A stretch of DNA of 64,000 nt, from assembly GCA_013399875.1 (NCBI GenBank), contig VXAZ01007727.1, forward strand, positions 1,032,956-1,096,955. The letters run 5' to 3'. Below are positions 34,128 to 49,300 of this stretch, piece after piece. The translations under genes were made by a program, and so were the position numbers. Origin of the DNA: Gymnorhina tibicen (Eukaryota; Chordata; Aves; Passeriformes; Artamidae). Within the stretch, counting starts at the first letter, position 1. The number at the start of each line of letters is the position of its first letter. The notes below the pieces were generated by a model that saw nothing but the letters and a program-made list of their open reading frames with translations, was not told the DNA's origin and made no database searches.

Positions 34128-36127
34128 AATGAGAGGAAGACTGGAGGCAGGCGTGCCTTGATATTTGGTGCTGAAGGTGGTAAAGCATCACTCCTCAGTA
34201 AGAAAAGGTGCAGCTGTGAGCTGGGGCCCCTGGAACTCCATTGGGCTTGGACTTGTTTGTGGCAGTGAGGGAAGAGCATAGTTTCATGATGCAGGGCTTT
34301 AGGAAAAGGGTGCAGGCACTTTGGACCTGTGCAAACTGAGTAGTCTCTCTCTTCCCCAGTGTGGTCTCCTGAATCAAGGGATTTTTCTTTAAATTCCTTG
34401 GGCAAATGCAACATTCCTCCTGCTAGAAATATTGCTTTGATTTTTAATTTTTTTTTTTTTACCTCTGTTAAGCAACATTCTTCTATAGTCTTGCTAAATA
34501 TATAATTTAGCAATATAGTTGTTCTGCGTTGGGTCTAATTTTTCTCCAGTTCCAGCATGAATACAGTGCTGCAAATGTGGACTTAGCCTGGTGAGATGGA
34601 GAATGATTTAATGTCAGAAGAGGAATTTTGGGTGCTTTCTGGTTGTGGTGAAATCAGTTAATGGATTGGCTTAACTTTTTTGCTTGGGGTTGTTAGGCTG
34701 TTTAGACGTGGGCTCTGTCTAGATGATGTTTATACACTTCAAGCATAGTATTTAATTTTCAGTATCTGTACTGCAGCATATAATGTGTGTTTATATTTGC
34801 ACTCTTTGTATTTTGCTTTAAAAGAAAAAAATTAGCTGCAGTTTTAAGTGTTTCTCCCAGACCAGCTAAGGAAATAGTCTGAACCATCAGTAGTCTGCGT
34901 GGCGTTGTGCAAATACAGAAGATAAATCCTATATAATAATTAGTGAGACTGAAGAGTTTTAAATTACGATCCTGAATTTTGATCCCTTGTCAGTGCATAT
35001 AATGAATCTATGAATTAGGTGAGAAAGAAAATGTGCATATGAACTGGAAATAAAATCAGTTGCTGAACAGCCCAGGCTTTTAATTCAACTTTGGTACAAA
35101 CTGGTCCAGGTAACCCAGAGGGCTGGTTCTTAGCAATATTGAGGTAAATGTATTAATACAACTTCAGTGGTGCACAGGAGAAAGGACTGGTTTTATATTC
35201 CAGAAGTTTTTTTCAATCATATCGTCTTTTGAATGCTTTTTTCTTTTTCTGTACAGTGTCATAATTGAATTGCCTGCCATGTAACATGCATGCTTGTGTG
35301 AAGATAGCTGATGGGAGAAGGGAATGGCAAGAAAGCTGTTTGAAGAGATTGTTTATGGGTTGTTATTACTGTTCTTTTACACCAGTGCAACTGGTGGCTC
35401 ATGTTTTTCTTTTTAACACTTTGCTGAGAGAAGGTGTTAAATGCTATTTGTTAATGGATGTAGGATTTCTATTCTCATCTTATATCAACTATTTCATCTT
35501 AAGGATGGGAAATCCGCATCTGGTACTTCCAAAGCATCATTCTTCCTCCTTTGTCCAAAATATTTCCTGTTCAGAGTGCATGGTTGACTCTTTTGGTACC
35601 AACACATTTTGCTTCTGAAGCTTAATACCTACATCACATATAATAGCTTGCAAGTTTAATGAAAATGCTGATTTTAAATAAGGCACTTGTGTCACTCAAA
35701 AGATTTGAGTTTAAGCATTGAACCTGGAAAAAGCTGTGCAAGTTCTTAAATTTAGTGCAGGCGTAGTCACGTTCACTTGGGAAGAATTGTTCATACATAA
35801 TTTAAGGACATATAAAAGTCTTGAAAAATGATGTGTTAACGGACTATTTCTCATTGAAGTTTTTTTCCCCCCAGTATTTAATAAAAAGGCACTAAGTTTT
35901 GTTCTCTTTAAAAGCTGCTCTCTAATCATGTAGTTCATTATTTCAGCTTCAAAGTGTAGTCTGTACAGAGAGGCAATGAGGTGTATCCACATCTAGAAAT
36001 TAAGCAATAATCATGTAGTTTAGTGTTTCAACAGGCTTTGTTCATTAGTAGGTACAATGATCCATTGTAAGTACTTGCTGTAGTCATGATGTTCTTAACA
36101 GTCTGAAACTTAAACTCTCCAGAATGA

Positions 36128-36144
36128 TTTTTTTTTTTTTTTTT
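36128..36144. repeat. Poly-T tract (17)
   Basis: An uninterrupted run of 17 T is followed by TA-rich sequence in intron 3. It is a simple repeat. No retroposon body is seen beside it. Confidence 0.9.
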
Positions 36145-36413
36145 AATATATATTCTTGACTGAAGTGGTGCTACCATGGGTACCAAATGTGTCTTGTGTG
36201 ATGGTAATTGTTCTGCAAAGTCATTACGAGAAGAATGTCAGACACTGTGTGTTGATGTAGTGTATGTGCATATGTACGTGGCTTTGGATTAACCAATGAT
36301 TCATGCTTGCACTAAGAACAAGAACAACTGTAGACGTGGCAGAATGATTGGAAAAGCTTCTTTAATTTAAGCACTCCTGAACAAATTGAAGCAAGAGAAG
36401 GGGAGACAAAGGC

Positions 36414-36453
36414 ACACTGGGAAACACAGAGAAACACTGGGAAAAACAGAGAA
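36414..36453 (+). repeat. 20-bp tandem duplication, two copies
   Basis: Two adjacent 20-bp units (36414-36433 and 36434-36453) differ at a single position. Both start ACACTGGGAAA and end CAGAGAA. It looks like a recent slippage duplication in purine-rich DNA. Confidence 0.8.
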
Positions 36454-39400
36454 AGGGGAGGATTAAAACTGAAGTGCCGCAAATGAGTGAGAGAAGGAAG
36501 TTGGCACTGAAATGCAGGAGGGCACATGGGGAAAAAATTTAGTGGTTTGATGGGTTTGAATTATTGAGGCTTATTTTGTCACTGAGTCCATGGAGTCACT
36601 AAGACAACACTTCCAGATTGTGAAGATTGGTCAATAAAACCATAGGATGTGAAAAAAAGTAAGCTTTTAATTTGAGAAGATGAAGGAATGATGGGCTAAA
36701 GGTGTGAGTGGGAAAGGGCCACTTGACCAAGGTCTTGTGAGTTGGGGCTGTAGTTATACGGCAGTTTGGAAGCTTCTCAGCAATTGAAATGAGTAATACT
36801 TTACCCTGAATGAGAGGAGTCTGTCTGTGTGCTTGAACACTTTCTCTAGGACCTGCCAAGCCAGGGCTGTCCTAGGCAAGTGCATGAAAATGTGGAAGTC
36901 GGCCATGCTGAATTTCTTCTGTAATTTCTTTCTGGATTTCTTTTACTTTTCCAACCTTGGTGAAACAATTTGCTTTGGGACTGTATATAAATAATTTTTC
37001 TTGGTAGTGTTGTGCAACGTAACTGTAAAATGCTTACAGGGGGTGGGGAGGGACAGAAGTCCATGTTTTTAGTTATTTTTGGTATTGCAAATGGACTGTT
37101 TGTTGCAGTAGCTGAACCACCTGTTGAAAAGCTGCTGATTTTCAGTTACATTTTACAGTGCAGACTGGATGTGTAGCCTAGAAACTGCAAGAATAAGCCA
37201 TGGTGTGCAAAGATCCCTGGAATCTGGTGGTTTGTGGGGAGGAGTGTCCTGGTGCAGTCCTGCTGGAGCTGGGGTGCTGCTGTGGCATCTGCACACAGGT
37301 CCCGCACTGTTTTTTGCTGCACGTTGGTTCTCAGCCAGGAAGACAAAGTACAAAGCCATAGCTCATCAATGATTAATTATCAATGTTTAAATCCACCTCA
37401 AAGAAATGGCAAACTGCATAATAACCACAGTTGCCTTCACAGGGCAAGAGGGGAAAAAGGTTGGTGGTCCCAGACCAATACTGCTCTATCCTTTGCCTCT
37501 TAACAAGCATCAAATGTTTTATAAATGGAGGCAGAATTCAAGTCACTGCTCTTTAGCTTTTTTTGGGAGCTCAGCATTGAATTTATTTAGCTTTTACTGT
37601 GGAGACTTCGGGTCACTAGAGTGTGCTGCAGTCCCAGCCCTGGGCTGGTGTGAGCTTGCCCCAGTGCTTTCCCTGCCACCGGGTGACCGGGAATTTTTTA
37701 TCACGTTGCTTTGCTGTCGCCTGGGCAACTGAAGTGATTTTCCCTGCTATTTTCTTTGTGTTGCGCCCTGATTCCCTGGCAGTGAATGACCTGGTGGCTC
37801 GTTAGCTTGGTACCTGTGTGCCCCGGGAGAGCATCTTGTTGTTAAACATTGTATTGTCCCTATGGCTGCCTTTATTTTGCGGACTGAGGAGCCCATGAGA
37901 GGTTGCCACACTGATGGCTTATAAAGAGTTAGTATCAACAGCATTTAATTAAACCATTTATAGGTGCTGGGTAGTAATGTTTATGGAGTTCAGCTTTGGA
38001 GCTTTGTAGTGGTGAATGTGGGGAAGAAAATGCAGACCTCCTGCACAGGGCTGTGTATGGAAGAAAGTACATGGCGTATACCAAGTTTGGAAATGTGTTA
38101 GTTTTGTTTACCAAAACGTCTTAGTTTAGTCTTTTTAGAATAAATGTGGTCTGTTTTCTATGTTCCTGCAAGTTATTCAATAGAGAGGCACAAATTGAAA
38201 GTCGTAATTTTTTTTGACATTCAGTGCTTTTTTGCTTGCTCAGGAAAACTTTGTACAGTTGAATTCCTTTCATATTTTTGGTGAAGGCTGAGGCAGTCTG
38301 GATGTCTAGCTTGAGGACAAATCCAAAACTGTAGAAATGTAATTAAAAGGTTTTTTATTACTTCTGCTGTCCTGTCTTATTTTAATTAAGTTCATCCTCT
38401 GATGAAAATTGTGCTCTGAATTACAGTGGGAAATCCATAATGTCATCTCTTCTTCTTGGATGAAGATCATGGTTGACAATTCTCCTCTGCGGGCACACTG
38501 TGAGTTTCTGCCATGAGAAGAGAAGCTCAGCCGTGCAGGGAGCAGTTTTCATAGGGACAGGGCTAAAGTCGTGAGGCTTCATACAGAAGCAAGGGACAGT
38601 TGCCTTCCATCTGAAGTATGAGATTACCTGTGTTCCATGTAAATATGTATTTTTCAAGTTGTGATTTTCCAAAACCAAAGCCTGTTAAGATAAAGCCCCA
38701 TTATGTGTACACATCTATGCATTTGTATTCTGCAAGGAGTCAAACAAATGGTGAACTGTTACTTAAAACTCTGCTGGAAGGCAAATGAGTGCAAGGGCAG
38801 AGCCCACTTGAGCACCCCTGATACACAGCAGGATTACCCACAGTTAAGAGCATCAGGCTCCTGTCAAAGCCCCTTTCATTTCCCTCACAGCTCCGTGTGC
38901 CGTTCCATGCTCCAGGATTTATCTCATGAATCGTTCTTTGAAGGCCATCTTGTGCAATTCAACAGAGAACTCTGGGAAATATGAGTGTGGATTAGGATAG
39001 TTAGGGAAAAATACTCTGCCAAAGGGTCCCCTTTCCTGTTCTTTCTGATAACTTTGACTTTATGCAAAAATAGGTTATCCAGCTATTTTCTCTATTGAGC
39101 ATGTGGGTGAGGTGGCCAGATCAGAGCGGCTGAATCTTTAAGTGCTGTTAGTGTTTTATAGCAACGTGATAACATTATTTAATCTGGAAATAGTTACGGC
39201 TGCTAATATGTCTGGAATTTGTACCAGATGGTCATTTTCTTGTCTAGAATGATACAAGCTAAACCTGAAAAAAACCAAACCCCAACCATACAAACAGGTC
39301 TAGCAGCTTCACTGTGCATACACTGTGTGTCCGGTGTCTTTAATTGAATGTGATGAATATAGGTTTGGCATAGCAACTTCTGAAAAATAAAAATTCTCTT

Positions 39401-40079
39401 TACAGGCCAGTGAGACATGGAGGCTTCTTGTTAGTTTTTGTTTCCCTAATAGGAGAAATATTTTTTTTATTATTTTTGAGCTATATGTTAAGGCTGTAAA
39501 TTTCCTTGGAAAGCTAGCAAATGGAACATGCCTATGAAGAGATTAAAGTAATTATACTGCAATGCTCCACTAGGAACAGAGAGCAGTCTGGGATAAAATT
39601 ATTTGGAGAGATGCCAAAGCCAAGTTTGGTTCCGTTTTAAGCTAAAACTAATTAAAGTTGTCAGGTCTTACAGTGGTCAAAGGTTGCTTAGCTGCTACTT
39701 GAAATAAATGAATCTTTTCCTCAGTCAGTAACGCTAACAGCTACGTGTTTGCAGCTGTCTCACAACAAAAAAAGCTCCAAGAACCTTCTAGTTCTTGTTT
39801 CCCTTTGTGCATGTCCATTTTAGCATGTCAAATAGTATATCCTGGCCACAATATGGAGTTCTGAGTCTTTTTGTCTGTCTGCCTTCTCCTTTGTGATTTA
39901 ATTTCACTTGTGAGGAGGAATTCTTATGGAAGAAACTTCCTCAGGAAGCTGCTTTAACTCCTTCTGCTTCAGAAAAGCTGCTTTGTGACTGTATATTCTG
40001 TATATTTAAAATAGCCATACAAGACTCATGAGAACAAATATGGGTTCTTTAGAATGTAAAGTCTGATAGAATATTAGAT

Positions 40080-40388
40080 TTCCTAAAATATTCCAGTACC
40101 CCCAGGGAGCCTACTTTTTCAAGAGCATGTAGTGACAGGACAAGGTGGAATTGATTTAAACTGCAAGAGAGTAGATTTAGATTAGTTATTAGGAGAAGGT
40201 TCTTTGCTGTGAGGGTGCCCAGAGTGGGCAGTGGATGCCCCATCCCTGGAAGTGTTCAAGGCCAGATTGGAGGGGGCTCTGAGCAGCGTGGTCTAGTGGA
40301 AGGTGTCCCTGCCCACAGCAAGGGGTTGGAAATAACTGATCATTAAGGTCCTTTCAAATGCAAACCATTCCATGATTCTGTAACTCTA
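40080..40388 (+). repeat. CR1 LINE 3' end, sense orientation
   Basis: Landmarks run in order: GGGAGCCTAC, GTAGTGACAGGACAAGG, TTTAGATTAGTTATTAGGAG, GCAGTGGATGCCCCATCCCT, GGAAGTGTTCAAGGCCAG and GGTCTAGTGGAAGGTGTCCC. It ends AACCATTCCATGATTCTGTA. It is a 5'-truncated copy, less diverged than the 17-kb one. The minus frame overlapping it (40049-40243) is repeat-derived. Confidence 0.92.
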
Positions 40389-43300
40389 AATTTTTCAAAT
40401 GTCTTGTGCCAGATACAGTTGATCTCAAATTCTGTAAAATTTGAATGAGGAGTTGATCATGAAGATAGGCATGTTTCAAATAAACACTGACATCAAAATA
40501 TTCATATCAAATCAAAATATTCTCATGGCATTTTGAAGAAAGGAGAGTTTATACTTCCGATCAGTAGTAGGTGTTTGTGAGAATCTGTAAAGGAATAACC
40601 TATATATAACAAGGATACATTATCCACGTGTTCTTAAAAATCAGAAGTTATTTAAAAGAATGGAGTTGGAGATCATTGTTCTTCTGTTTTTGTGATGTGG
40701 TCTTAGGTGTATTACTCAAGGTTTGATCTTGGCATGTTAAAACTGATTTTCTGCAATCTTGCATTTTGCAGTTTGTAGGTGGAAAGTTTGCAAATGTGTT
40801 TTGATATTTTACATACTCGGTTCTGGTTGCCTGACACAAATTTGGAAACTGCTTCACTTACGCACCTGTGCATATGTGCAAGCACACGTGTTAAAAAACA
40901 TAGCCAAGCAGGCCGTTCCTTCATGCTTTTCTTATGGATGAGTTGTAAAACTTAGGCACTGTTTGCCTTTTTTTTTTTTATCAGAGTAGGGCTCAGGAGT
41001 GGTGCTGGGACAGATTGCTGGGTGGAAGTGGTAGTTTGCCTGTCTAGAAATTTCTTTGCATTGCTCATTAGTCCAACTGTTTCCCCTCTAAAAACAATAA
41101 CAAAACGTTGATAAGTTTCAAAACTCATTTTAAGTTTTTTTATTACATTTAGTTAGATCTGTTTGTATGGTGGGAGAACAAAAGATCTGAGAAGACACGT
41201 AGTAAAAAGGCTGATGCCAGTTTTATATACTACTACTAATAAATTTTTATCTAAAATTTCACCAAGCTCTACTGTAGATTTACCATGAAATTTATATCAG
41301 ACTTGACTGGCTAAATTCCAACGGGGATAATCAATAATTAGGCCTTGCAAATTTTATTTTTTTAAAATTTTTTTTATTCCTCTTGTTTTATTTTACCGGA
41401 ACAGCTTTGAAGTGGTTCTTCTAGGTATACTACCATGTGTATATATGTATTTTACTGCTGATATCCTTTGTGTGGGAATATAATTAGAAGAACTGGGGAG
41501 ATGAGCTTGAAAGTATGAGTTGGGATTGGATGTCTGTTGACTTTCTGTGATTTTGGGTGTCTCAGCCCTGGTATTTCATTAAAGGTATTGAGTTAAATTG
41601 ACCTAGAGGAGTAGTCTTAAGGAGTAAAAAAGCTTACTGGAGATTGCAGGCTGCAAAGAGGCACTTTTGTAGCAACTATGTGGCCAAGGTATTTTTCATA
41701 TATGAAAATTGTAAACATATGAGATCAAACCGGTTGTGTAAGACTTGCTTTGAGTCTTTACGTCTATAGTGTCTATGTGTAATGTCAGCAGTCATGTTTA
41801 AGTGCAATTATGAAATAATACTGCTTCCTTTCCTGTCAATTTTTGGTGTTATAGTATTTACCCTTACAGCAAATTCTTGTGTCTGTAGCTGTTCACAACA
41901 AGCTGTCAAAAGCAACTACACAGGGGAGGCTTGTTTAACCCAACTGGAGTGGCAATCTAAAGCGACGCTAACGAACCCCATGGGATTGGGATAACTCGTA
42001 CTTAGAGCAGGTGCTCTCTAAGCTGGGGTTTAGCAATTTGTTGCCTCAAACTGTGAGGAAGGCAACCTGTCTGACCAGCATGTCAGTTTATGAAACTTCA
42101 TGGAGATGACTTGAGTGATCAACGTGTAATGTTAAAAACTTAATGAACCCTTTCTATTAAAAAGGGAAAAACAGACTTATGCTGAGCGCTTTTAGAAAAT
42201 TGAGGAAGTGCAATTGCTGGACTTCATTTTTGGGTGAAAGAATCTTAAAACTATTTATTAACAACAACAAAAAAAGATACATAATAAGCATGTTAGACTG
42301 GATGCTGTCTTTAGGTGTTAGTCTCCTGAGAGCTTCTCGACCATGGCAGTTCCTCCATGTCTGTTGGATGAGGAAGGCACTGTTCAATCATATTGTGCTG
42401 TTCTGTGTTCATGGATGCAGGGAACTTGGGCTCTACATTGAGCAGCAACCTCTAAATGCCAACTTTCTTAATGCAAAAAGTATCTTGTGTGCTGCTGTTG
42501 CTGTAAATTTCCTTGACCATTTCTTTACCAAACTCCTCTGTTTTGGCCATCTGGCTCCCCGTAGGAGTAGCCGTTCAGAATACACATAGCTTCAGTGTTA
42601 AACTTCTCTTCCCAACCTCTGAATCTTCTTACGGTAAAAGTGATTAGGCAGATTCATAGTCAGCAGGTCATAAATGGACAGCAAAGGGACTGGACATAAA
42701 TGTATGGTCTAACATCCTTGATGGAGCAGTTGTGGGTGCAGGGGGAATGCAAGGGGAAGGGACTGTGCAGTTGCCAAGCTGACATGTTCTCCCTGAACAT
42801 CATTCCCTGTTGCTCCCATCAAGGAGAAAATCCTGGTTAGACAGACTATTAGTCTTATGTGGTAAGGCATTTCTTCTTCTTAACAGTATAATGGAGTAGG
42901 TGTTTCTCAGTCTTAAAAACCAAGCTGCTCAGGTTTCTCTGGCTCATTTCCACTAACTGCCCCTGTCAGCAGAAGTAAGTTTAAATTTTCACAAAATATG
43001 GAGGAAATGCTTCTGCATTTATTTTTTCCATTAGCACTGATATCTGGAGCCATTTTTCCCTGGTAGGAACAAGTGCTGTAAGCCAAGTCCACCTTCTCTA
43101 AATACTTCTTCGTTTGCCTTGTAATGAGCGACAGTTCAATTATTTCAGCACCATGAAGCTGTTTGGGATGCCGTGGAGTGGCACATATATTTATATATAT
43201 GCACTTTAGCAGTTAAAGCTGACCAAGGCAGTGACGTGAAGTGATGCACTGTACTCCTAGAAACAGGGATAGCCAAGTGGCTATGACTGAATGATTGGAA

Positions 43301-46300
43301 TGTGATACCTGTTGGGATTTGCTGTTGGGTGCATTAATAAACAATAACCATTAAAATGGAGATATGCAGCCGTACGCACACGTGTTTCTTACAACAGTCT
43401 TGGAATCAAATGTGGAATACATAGAGGAAAGTATTTTGTTGTTTCTGTGCGCACAGAAGTCTGGAGTATTTTCTTGTGAAGTTCACAGTGGATTACCAGA
43501 TTTTTTTGAATTTGCTTTCAAAACTACACTGTGGCAAACTGCACTTGTTGCTTGAGTTGCTAATGATACCTAGAAACCTTGTGTTAATCACTAAAATCCA
43601 CAAGCCCCTGAACAAGCAAACAAATCAAAGAAGTCATGGATTAGCTTGTTACACTGTCCTGGATGACTTGTTTTTCAGTATGCTTATGGGGATTGCTTTC
43701 TGCTGCCCATCGGTTATTTAATCCTCTTTTAACACAGAAATTTGGTGGAAAAAACTACTAAATCTCCTTTTCTAAAACAGGTCTTTATTGTTTATCATGG
43801 AACAATTAAAATGAATGTGACTATCTGTTTATGAAGGCACTAAAGCTTGTAATACCTTTCTTGTTTGCTTTGGGTTTATTTAAAGTTTTTTGAGGGCTAC
43901 CAGTGCCAGGTAGGAAATAAAGGACTTTTGAAGCAGAAACTGCATGGTTTTGTAATTTTTTTGTTTGAATTTTAGGATTAAACTATGATTATAAAGGAGA
44001 CAGGTCTTCAAACAGTGCCAGAACAGTAACTGTAGTGTTTCAGTTACATGTCTTGTTTAATCAGTAAAATTCATGAACTTTTAGTAGTTGTACATCAGAA
44101 GATAATTTGAGTGATACTATTTACACATCTGTAGTGGATTTTATCACGGAGTCCTTTGCTGTAAGTATTGAGTGTTTCTGATATTCTGTATTTCACAGAA
44201 AATTACAGTGAAATTTTTTGCTTACTACTGGTAAAGAGTAAATACGCTCTTCATGTTTCATACCAGTGGTTGAACAAATAAGTATCTACTGCTTTACCAT
44301 GAAGGGCTCCCAAAGCTTCCAGGTTGCAGCTGGTGAGAGAGGTCACGTTTATATCTGAGAAGAGATAGATCGGACCTGCTGGCTCTGCTATAATTTGGTT
44401 ATTACCCATTGCCTGATCAATACCGCACAAATAGAAAACCCCAAGTCCAGGCAGGAGTGAAACTCTCTCTTTTCTTGGTCAGCCGTAACTGAAGGAGCTG
44501 CTGCCTGTCTCGAACAGAAAAGCTTTTGCTTTCATCTGTAGTCTGCAGTAGAAGGACAAAAGGGGAGACTTTCAAAAGCCGTAATGAGAATCAGGAGCCG
44601 AAATCCTATTGACTTTTAATGAAGGTTAGGGGCAGACGCTTTTGTTGTGCATCAGAAACTTCCTCTTTCTCAATTGTCCGCATTGCTGATGGTGGATGAG
44701 ATCTGCCTGTGCCACCTTTTGGACTCCTATAGGAACAAAAGTTACCTTGAGTTATGTTTGCTGTGTGGCCTCAGCTAAACACGGATCCCCTTTACTTGCT
44801 TCCATGAGGAACGGTCAGTAATCACATCCCCACCTCTGTTCTTCTCCTCTATATGCTGCAGAGCCTCTTGAGAGATAAAAGCACTGAGAACTTACTGCTT
44901 GGTTACTCTGTGCTGCAGCATTGGGTATCTTCAGAAAACAGAATAAAGATTTTCCCAAAGTTAAGTTTTTCTGTTGTGTGAGAGAAACTTTATCTGCAAA
45001 AGTTGCTGCAAAGGTCTCTATCAAGCAGTGTTGGAAGTACCTTCTGTGTACCTACATGTGGCTGTGCTTACAGGAAAGTGAGTTTAGTGATTAAAATACT
45101 TCACTGCCTGTAAAAGTCACCTCCCTAATTTTTCTTTGATAATATGTGAAGCTACTGTAATAACTCATACACTTTACAGAAGTGCCAGTCACAACCTTGG
45201 AAAAAGTGCTGCTAGGATACTTTTTGGTTTTTAAATTTTTAAAAGACATTTTGATCTTCCTCTCCATGTATGCTTTTCTCATGCTCACAGGAAGCTGCTC
45301 CCGTGATGAGGATTGGCTGGCACACACACACTTGCAAATTGCTCTGCAAAGTGCCCACGCAGCTTTCCGACTGTGGCTCTGGTACTCACAAAATAGGGTC
45401 ATAGCCTCCATGAGTGAAGCAGTGGGGAGGGAGTAGAGTTGTTTTGGGAAGTGTATGGGAAACACAGAGACTTATTTTGTTAAGACTTGAAGTATTCCTG
45501 AATACAGCATGGAATTAAACCTAGGTTTAAGTATTTTTTGTGCTCTCCTAATTGCCAGCTGGTTCCCCTCTCTCTGCATCTGTGAATGCATTATGTACCG
45601 TGTGCCATAATCTCCGGGAATTTAGGACTTGATTTGTAGTTATTTTTGATAGAATTCTTGATTCCTCGTTTTGTGTTTGAAGATCCTTATATTTTGTGTG
45701 CTTATTGTAAGTGTAGCATTTGCATTTTAAAACATGAAACTAGTTTTAACTATGGGGAATCCGCACCAAGTCCCTCTATATTTCTGCCTTGTGTTAGGCG
45801 TTGAGAAGGATCTGTACGCAACCCTCACTTCTTTTGAAAAAGGTCTTTGGATGCATTATGGATGAAGCTAGAGACAAAGTGCTTTTTAAAAAGTTTATCT
45901 TGCTTAGTCACGCTATATATGAATGTACAATCTATACTTCTTACAGTGACTAGCCTGGTGTCCACCTTTTTTGCTTGTGGCTTTCCTCCACAGTTCAATA
46001 ATCTTCTTTATTATTCATACATGAAATGATGAATGATTGCTTTATAAAACTTCACCAATACAGTGTTGGGAAGTATTGAAAGCAGCGTAGGCTCGCCATT
46101 TGTCTTGATCTGGGTTTCACAAATACCTGCTCTTGCCTGACCTGGTACTCGCCAAAGCTGCTCTTCCATATGGGCTGTCTGCAGGAATCCAGTGTTCTTG
46201 CAGATTCATGGGCTTACTTCCACAGGTGTTGTACATGGATTTTACTTTACCATTCCATATCAGAAAACTCAGTATAACAAAAAGTAACATACTTTCAATA

Positions 46301-49300
46301 GCGTTTTGAAGTAATCTACATCAGTGCTTGTTTTTCTTAAAGGTTAGAATATATTTTTATAACCTGGACAGTTACTACTGGAACACTAAGCTGAGGTCTC
46401 TGATTTTGGCTATTAATACTACACCCTTCAGCTGTTCTGTCTGCATCTTTATAGTTATGCAACTTTATTTTTGGTTTAATCTTTTCATTATATAAGCCTT
46501 TGTCATTTTTAAGAACAGATTATGAAAGCACAAGTCTGAAGAAACTAGGCTTGGATGCTTCAGGAAAAAACTGAACATAAGGGCAGAAGTATGGCAATAT
46601 CTTTATTAATGATTTAAGAAAGAAAAAACGCTTGGAAGGGAGAAAACCAGGAATGGTTTCAACCACCTGAGCAATGTTTTTTTGGCTATTGCCAGTAGTG
46701 TCTTTGTGCTGGGCAGTAACCTCCTGCATTACCTTTATCTGTGTTTTATGTTACGTTTGCCCAAAACCTCAACTGCTTTCTGAGTGTTTTGATAACTGAG
46801 AATGTGACAGAATATTATTAAAAAATACAGATCTTGGAAGTCTCCAAAATAATTAAAACACATAAACCACCAGTAAGAAGCACATAGCAAACAAGTGGTT
46901 GAATTAAACCAATAACTCTTTAAATACATAACCTTAGCAGCTAATGTACTGACATGGAGGCTATACTACAACTCCTGCCAGCACTGTTTTAATGATGGTA
47001 ACACCTGGAATACAGTTTTAGAGACTACATTTAAAAAACAAAAAAAACTTGATGGGTTTTAGGATTGATCTCATCCTCCCTCCCCCATTCACATGGATTT
47101 TGTTCCTCGGACTGGTTTTCTGCAAAGTCTTAATGTGGGCTTAAGGATGGAGTCGGTACCTATCGCTTTTTGGTATTTAAAAAATTAAAATGAAAGTAGG
47201 TTTGCCACATGAGTTCCAGTAAATGTGGTCAAGGCTCAAATGATGTTTGTTGCTTTGCAAAAGGAAGAAGTGTTATTTAGGAAGCTTTGAAATGAGTGTA
47301 GCTGAGAAAGTGGTGCTTACAGATTTTTGATGGACTTTAACATCATCCCCATCATTTGCTTTCTGTTAGCTGGTGAAATTTGGACTCAGAGGATTGGCAG
47401 AGTGAGCTCTAAGGAGAATTTAGACTGATGCTTTTCTGCCCTTATATCCATCCGGTTATAGTACCTGCATTCTGATGTGTTTGTAAATGGAACGTTTTCT
47501 GGTTTTGCCATGAGAAGCCAAGAGATTCGTTTAGTTTCAGCTGCTAGAAAGTGTTATTTTTGGGCTTATTTTTGTTTTGGTCTTTGCACAGCAGCATTGC
47601 CAGTTCAAAGATGTCCATATTTCTGTTTTTGCTAAGATCGGTCAGGCAGTATCTGATAGATGAATTGCTTGCTGTGACAGCACGTACGGGATCACAACTG
47701 CTCCCTGCCTCCCTGGCGATGGATGTGCACACAGAACTGGGTTGTACCTACTTGCAGTAGGAGAAATGGGCTTTGTTGCTAATTCTTCAGTTAAACTATG
47801 GAATAAATATTTGAATGCTATTAGAGCCATTAACTGTATATATATAGTTACGGTAACGTAATAAAGACACCTGAGAAAACGCAAGCCTAATCAAAATTTT
47901 TACGAGACGTGTTTTGATGGAACATTATTTCTTTCTTACCTCTGCAGCTTAACTTACCCCAAGGGAAAATGAGTTTGCTCAGTGTACCCCCTGCCTCCTC
48001 AAGTCCCCTGTCTTTCCAGCCTTGCAGACTTCTTTGGGTATCCATGTCAGGCTGCAGTGTGGTTTTGATCAATCCTGTGCCAGTCTTCAGGACAGATGTC
48101 ACACTCGTTTCTATGTATCTGACTTTCATCATGAGGGGAAAGAAGAGCAAAGTAAAGGAGAAGATTGTATCTATCCTGGTGTTAATTCGTGTACTTTAAC
48201 TTTCTCACCTTCCTTTTTTTCTTTCAATCACTTCATTAAAAAAATAAAAATCTAAAGTAGTACTGCAGGTTTTCATGAAGTCCCTAATAACCTTTCTTTT
48301 GGTGGTGGTGGTAGCTTTAGCTCAGCAGAATTCCTTGGAATCATTCCGTGGTGTTGTTGAATGTCATAATTAATGGGATTTCTCTGGAAATACGACAGGT
48401 AGCCAGAGCTTTGGAAGCAGAAATCCTTTGTAGGGAAGAAGTTAATGAGACAGACAAGGAGAAATGTAGTTGCAAAAGCATCCACTGAAGTTCTTCAAAA
48501 TTTTTCTTGTGCTGGGGCAGCTTTCTGCTTCCCTTCCACTGCAGGCTGCTGCACTAAAACAAAGGAAAAATATGTTTTAAACCTCAGCTTCCCTTGTCTT
48601 TCTGCCTCTTTTTAGGAAAAGCAGGGGCTGGGTTTGGTTACTTATTCAGGAGAGGGACTGCCCAAAATTTGTTTTCTGTCTAATCAATGCAATTTCATGA
48701 AACCAGAGATATTTTGGTGGAATGATAATATTGAAGACCTTTTGTTTTCTTAAAAGTTTCATGTGACTTAATTAGAAATGTATATTTCCAAATGAGATCA
48801 AGATTTGTGAGTATATATGCTTGGGCTTCTTAGTCATATTTTTTCAAATTCAGCCTTCTTGGTACTTTTGGAAGAAAACAACAGAAATGTCTGAATAATT
48901 TAAAGCCATCTTCAAAGCAATATGTTATGACAATTTACTTCTGAAAATTTCTGTGGCAAGGCAAGATCATTCTCTTAGGACTGTAATGCAGGAGTTCAGT
49001 AGGATATCAAGGTGCATCTACAGTGTATGGTAACAGAAAGGTAGCACAGGGTATTGCATTAGTTATGGTACTATTAAAAGTTACAGAAATATTTCCTGTT
49101 CTTTCTGATGGAAATTATTATTTTTCCTTGACTCACAACAGGAATGCTCAACTAGTCATTGAAATACCATTGCCAGATATTTTGAATACATTGTTTTCCT
49201 TTAGAAGGAAAAATTATCAACAAATTCAAGCGTGTATTTGGTTATGCCATATGTACAAATAAGAAACTTGAATATACAGAAATAATTTCCCTTGGATTGC

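Noticed and set aside
42179..42589. 136-codon + strand open frame
   Set aside because: No domain, low-complexity Asn/Lys run, no acceptor or donor consistent with a gene; treated as chance.
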